Below, one piece after another: positions 7,225 to 7,837 of a DNA stretch of 7,837 bases. Every line of letters begins with the position of its first letter. Positions within the stretch are counted from its first letter, which is position 1. Both the position numbers and the translations under genes were made by a program. The DNA comes from Bacteroidales bacterium (lineage in GTDB: Bacteria; Bacteroidota; Bacteroidia; Bacteroidales; WCHB1-69). The stretch is taken from contig JAQUGA010000116.1 of NCBI GenBank assembly GCA_028684405.1, positions 1 to 7,837 of the forward strand, written 5' to 3'. Under the pieces are notes generated by a model, which did not search any database, was not told the DNA's origin, and saw only the letters and a list, made by a program, of their open reading frames with translations.

Positions 7225-7644
7225 TTACATTGTATTCAGATACAAAAGTACATTTTTTTCATCTTCTTTCAACTGCTCTTTTAACTCTTCTACGGAGTTG
7301 AATTTAAGTTGATTTCGCATTCTTTTTAGAAAGTGAACTTCAATTTCTTCTCCATATATTTCAGATTGAAAATCGAAAATATGTACTTCCATAGTGATGC
7401 TTTCGTCATTAAAAGTGGGCTTATTTCCGACATTCATCATGCCAAAAAAAACACGATTGTTTTGAATCACTCTTACTGCATAAACTCCTGGAATAGGGAT
7501 GGGGCAAGTTGTTGATTGCAAGATGTTTGCTGTAGGAAAATTGATAAGTCGTCCAATTTTCCTGCCATGCACAACTTCTCCTTTAATAGCATAGTCCTTT
7601 TTGCTATTTTTCTTATAATCTTCTATATTAATAAAACTAGTCAT
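7225..7644 (-). CDS. ribF: Riboflavin kinase, single-domain (C-terminal half of RibF)
   Basis: Riboflavin kinase phosphorylates riboflavin to FMN with ATP in the cytoplasm. The 139 residues match the kinase domain of RibF: GEVVHGRKIGR (22-32), the nucleotide and Mg-binding PTAN (37-40), IPGVYAVRV (51-59), GMMNVGNKPTF (68-78), the catalytic Glu in EVHIFDF (86-92), IYGEEIEVHFLKRMR (96-110) and KFNSVEELKEQLKEDE (114-129). Usual bacterial RibF has about 300 residues, with an N-terminal FAD synthetase (FMN adenylyltransferase) domain; here that half is absent. The protein starts with a short leader just before the normal domain boundary, and the frame upstream of the ATG meets a stop at 7675-7677, so the ATG at 7644 is the natural start. 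All key kinase residues are kept, which suggests a working monofunctional enzyme rather than a decayed gene. A separate FAD synthetase or a second full-length RibF would then be expected elsewhere in the genome. Confidence 0.88.
   Translation of the reverse strand: MTSFINIEDYKKNSKKDYAIKGEVVHGRKIGRLINFPTANILQSTTCPIPIPGVYAVRVIQNNRVFFGMMNVGNKPTFNDESITMEVHIFDFQSEIYGEEIEVHFLKRMRNQLKFNSVEELKEQLKEDEKNVLLYLNTM
7243..7272 (-). promoter_or_regulatory. Bacteroidota-type promoter for the LRR gene
   Basis: On the minus strand, TTG (7270-7272) is followed after 19 bases by TACTTTTG (7243-7250), a full match to the Bacteroidota pattern of a -33 TTG and a -7 TAnnTTTG. The -7 box ends 28 bases before the LRR start codon, which would give a leader of about 20 bases. 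The promoter lies inside the last codons of the riboflavin kinase gene, so it would let the LRR gene, and perhaps the adhesin, be expressed independently. Confidence 0.6.
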
Positions 7645-7699
7645 TTTTGAAATGTATGTAGATTTAAATATTAGTTAGTAAAAGTGCTCAAAAAACGGT

Positions 7700-7707
7700 C
7701 AAAAATA
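7700..7707 (-). promoter_or_regulatory. Candidate -7 box for the riboflavin kinase gene
   Basis: On the minus strand these bases read TATTTTTG, matching TAnnTTTG, 56 bases ahead of the start codon. No TTG is found at the expected -33 distance, and the region is very AT-rich, so a chance match is possible. No riboswitch-like (FMN element) sequence is apparent in the short leader. Confidence 0.35.
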
Positions 7708-7726
7708 GAAAATAGTTTCTACTTGT

Positions 7727-7757
7727 TTGTTTTTTTAAGAAAAAATCATTTACTTTG
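7727..7757 (+). promoter_or_regulatory. Candidate promoter for atpD
   Basis: TTG (7727-7729, part of TTTG) is followed after 20 bases by TTACTTTG (7750-7757), one mismatch from the Bacteroidota -7 box TAnnTTTG. The -7 box ends 40 bases before the atpD ATG, giving a leader of about 35 bases. A GGAG at 7771-7774 is too far from the ATG to act as a ribosome binding site. This sits in the 153-base divergent gap (7645-7797), where no gene is seen. Confidence 0.4.
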
Positions 7758-7797
7758 GGCTTCATTTTCAGGAGTAAAAATAAAACAACATAATATT

Positions 7798-7837
7798 ATG
7801 TCTCAAGAAAGTAAAGGGAGAATATCTCAAATCATTG
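7798..7837 (+). CDS. atpD: ATP synthase F1 beta subunit, N-terminal fragment (3' partial)
   Basis: Only 13 full codons are visible before the window ends: MSQESKGRISQII, with the next codon starting with G. The pattern K-G-x-I-S-Q-I-I-(G) is the start of the N-terminal beta-barrel domain of F1 beta subunits (family form G-K-I-x-Q-V-I-G-P-V-V-D-V), and this ATG position fits the usual length before that motif. The beta subunit carries the catalytic ATP sites of the F1 head. The gene is divergent from the riboflavin kinase gene, so here atpD opens its own transcription unit rather than following atpA and atpG; in many Bacteroidota atpD and atpC do form a separate operon. The alternative, another P-loop ATPase with a similar start, cannot be excluded from 13 residues. 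Confidence 0.75.
   Translation, partial: MSQESKGRISQII

Noticed and set aside
7645..7797. Remnant of the missing FAD synthetase domain upstream of the riboflavin kinase
   Set aside because: The gap is only 153 bases, very AT-rich, has an in-frame stop at 7675-7677, and shows no recognisable nucleotidyltransferase motif.

Overview
The window looks like chromosomal DNA from a Bacteroidota (Flavobacteriia/Cytophagia-like) bacterium. The DNA is AT-rich. Two large surface proteins end in the type of C-terminal domain used by the type IX secretion system (T9SS), one of them with the typical VPNVFTPNGDGYNDLF-like opening. Genes on the minus strand are preceded by Bacteroidota-type -7 boxes (TAnnTTTG) and lack clear Shine-Dalgarno sequences. 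I see no tRNA, rRNA, CRISPR array or transposase gene.

Layout, left to right. (1) Bases 2-2071, plus strand: the 3' part of a secreted protein with two lamin-tail domains alternating with SbsA-like Ig domains and a FlgD-like C-terminal domain; its 5' end lies outside the window. (2) Bases 2072-2271: a 200-base convergent intergenic region that holds a long imperfect inverted repeat enclosing a strong hairpin. (3) Bases 2272-3273, minus: ddl, D-alanine--D-alanine ligase, with its own -7 box. (4) Bases 3390-6563, minus: a 1057-residue mosaic adhesin (signal peptide, jelly-roll-like domain, SprB-like repeat, Ig-like domain, second jelly-roll-like domain, six Ig-like repeats, type B T9SS C-terminal domain). 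(5) Bases 6612-7214, minus: a small exported leucine-rich-repeat protein with five exact-length 23-residue repeats and a good promoter inside the end of the preceding gene. (6) Bases 7225-7644, minus: a riboflavin kinase made of the RibF C-terminal domain only, without the FAD synthetase half. (7) Bases 7798-7837, plus: the first codons of what is very probably atpD, the ATP synthase beta subunit, divergent from the riboflavin kinase gene.

How the genes fit together. The riboflavin kinase, LRR and adhesin genes run in one direction with gaps of 10 and 48 bases and could be co-transcribed, with an internal promoter ahead of the LRR gene. The adhesin and the lamin-tail protein are probably both T9SS cargo. 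ddl (peptidoglycan precursor synthesis), the riboflavin kinase (FMN synthesis) and atpD (energy) are housekeeping genes with no evident functional link to the surface proteins. I do not see a convincing new multi-gene system. The points most worth a second look are the inverted-repeat element at 2072-2228 and the single-domain riboflavin kinase.
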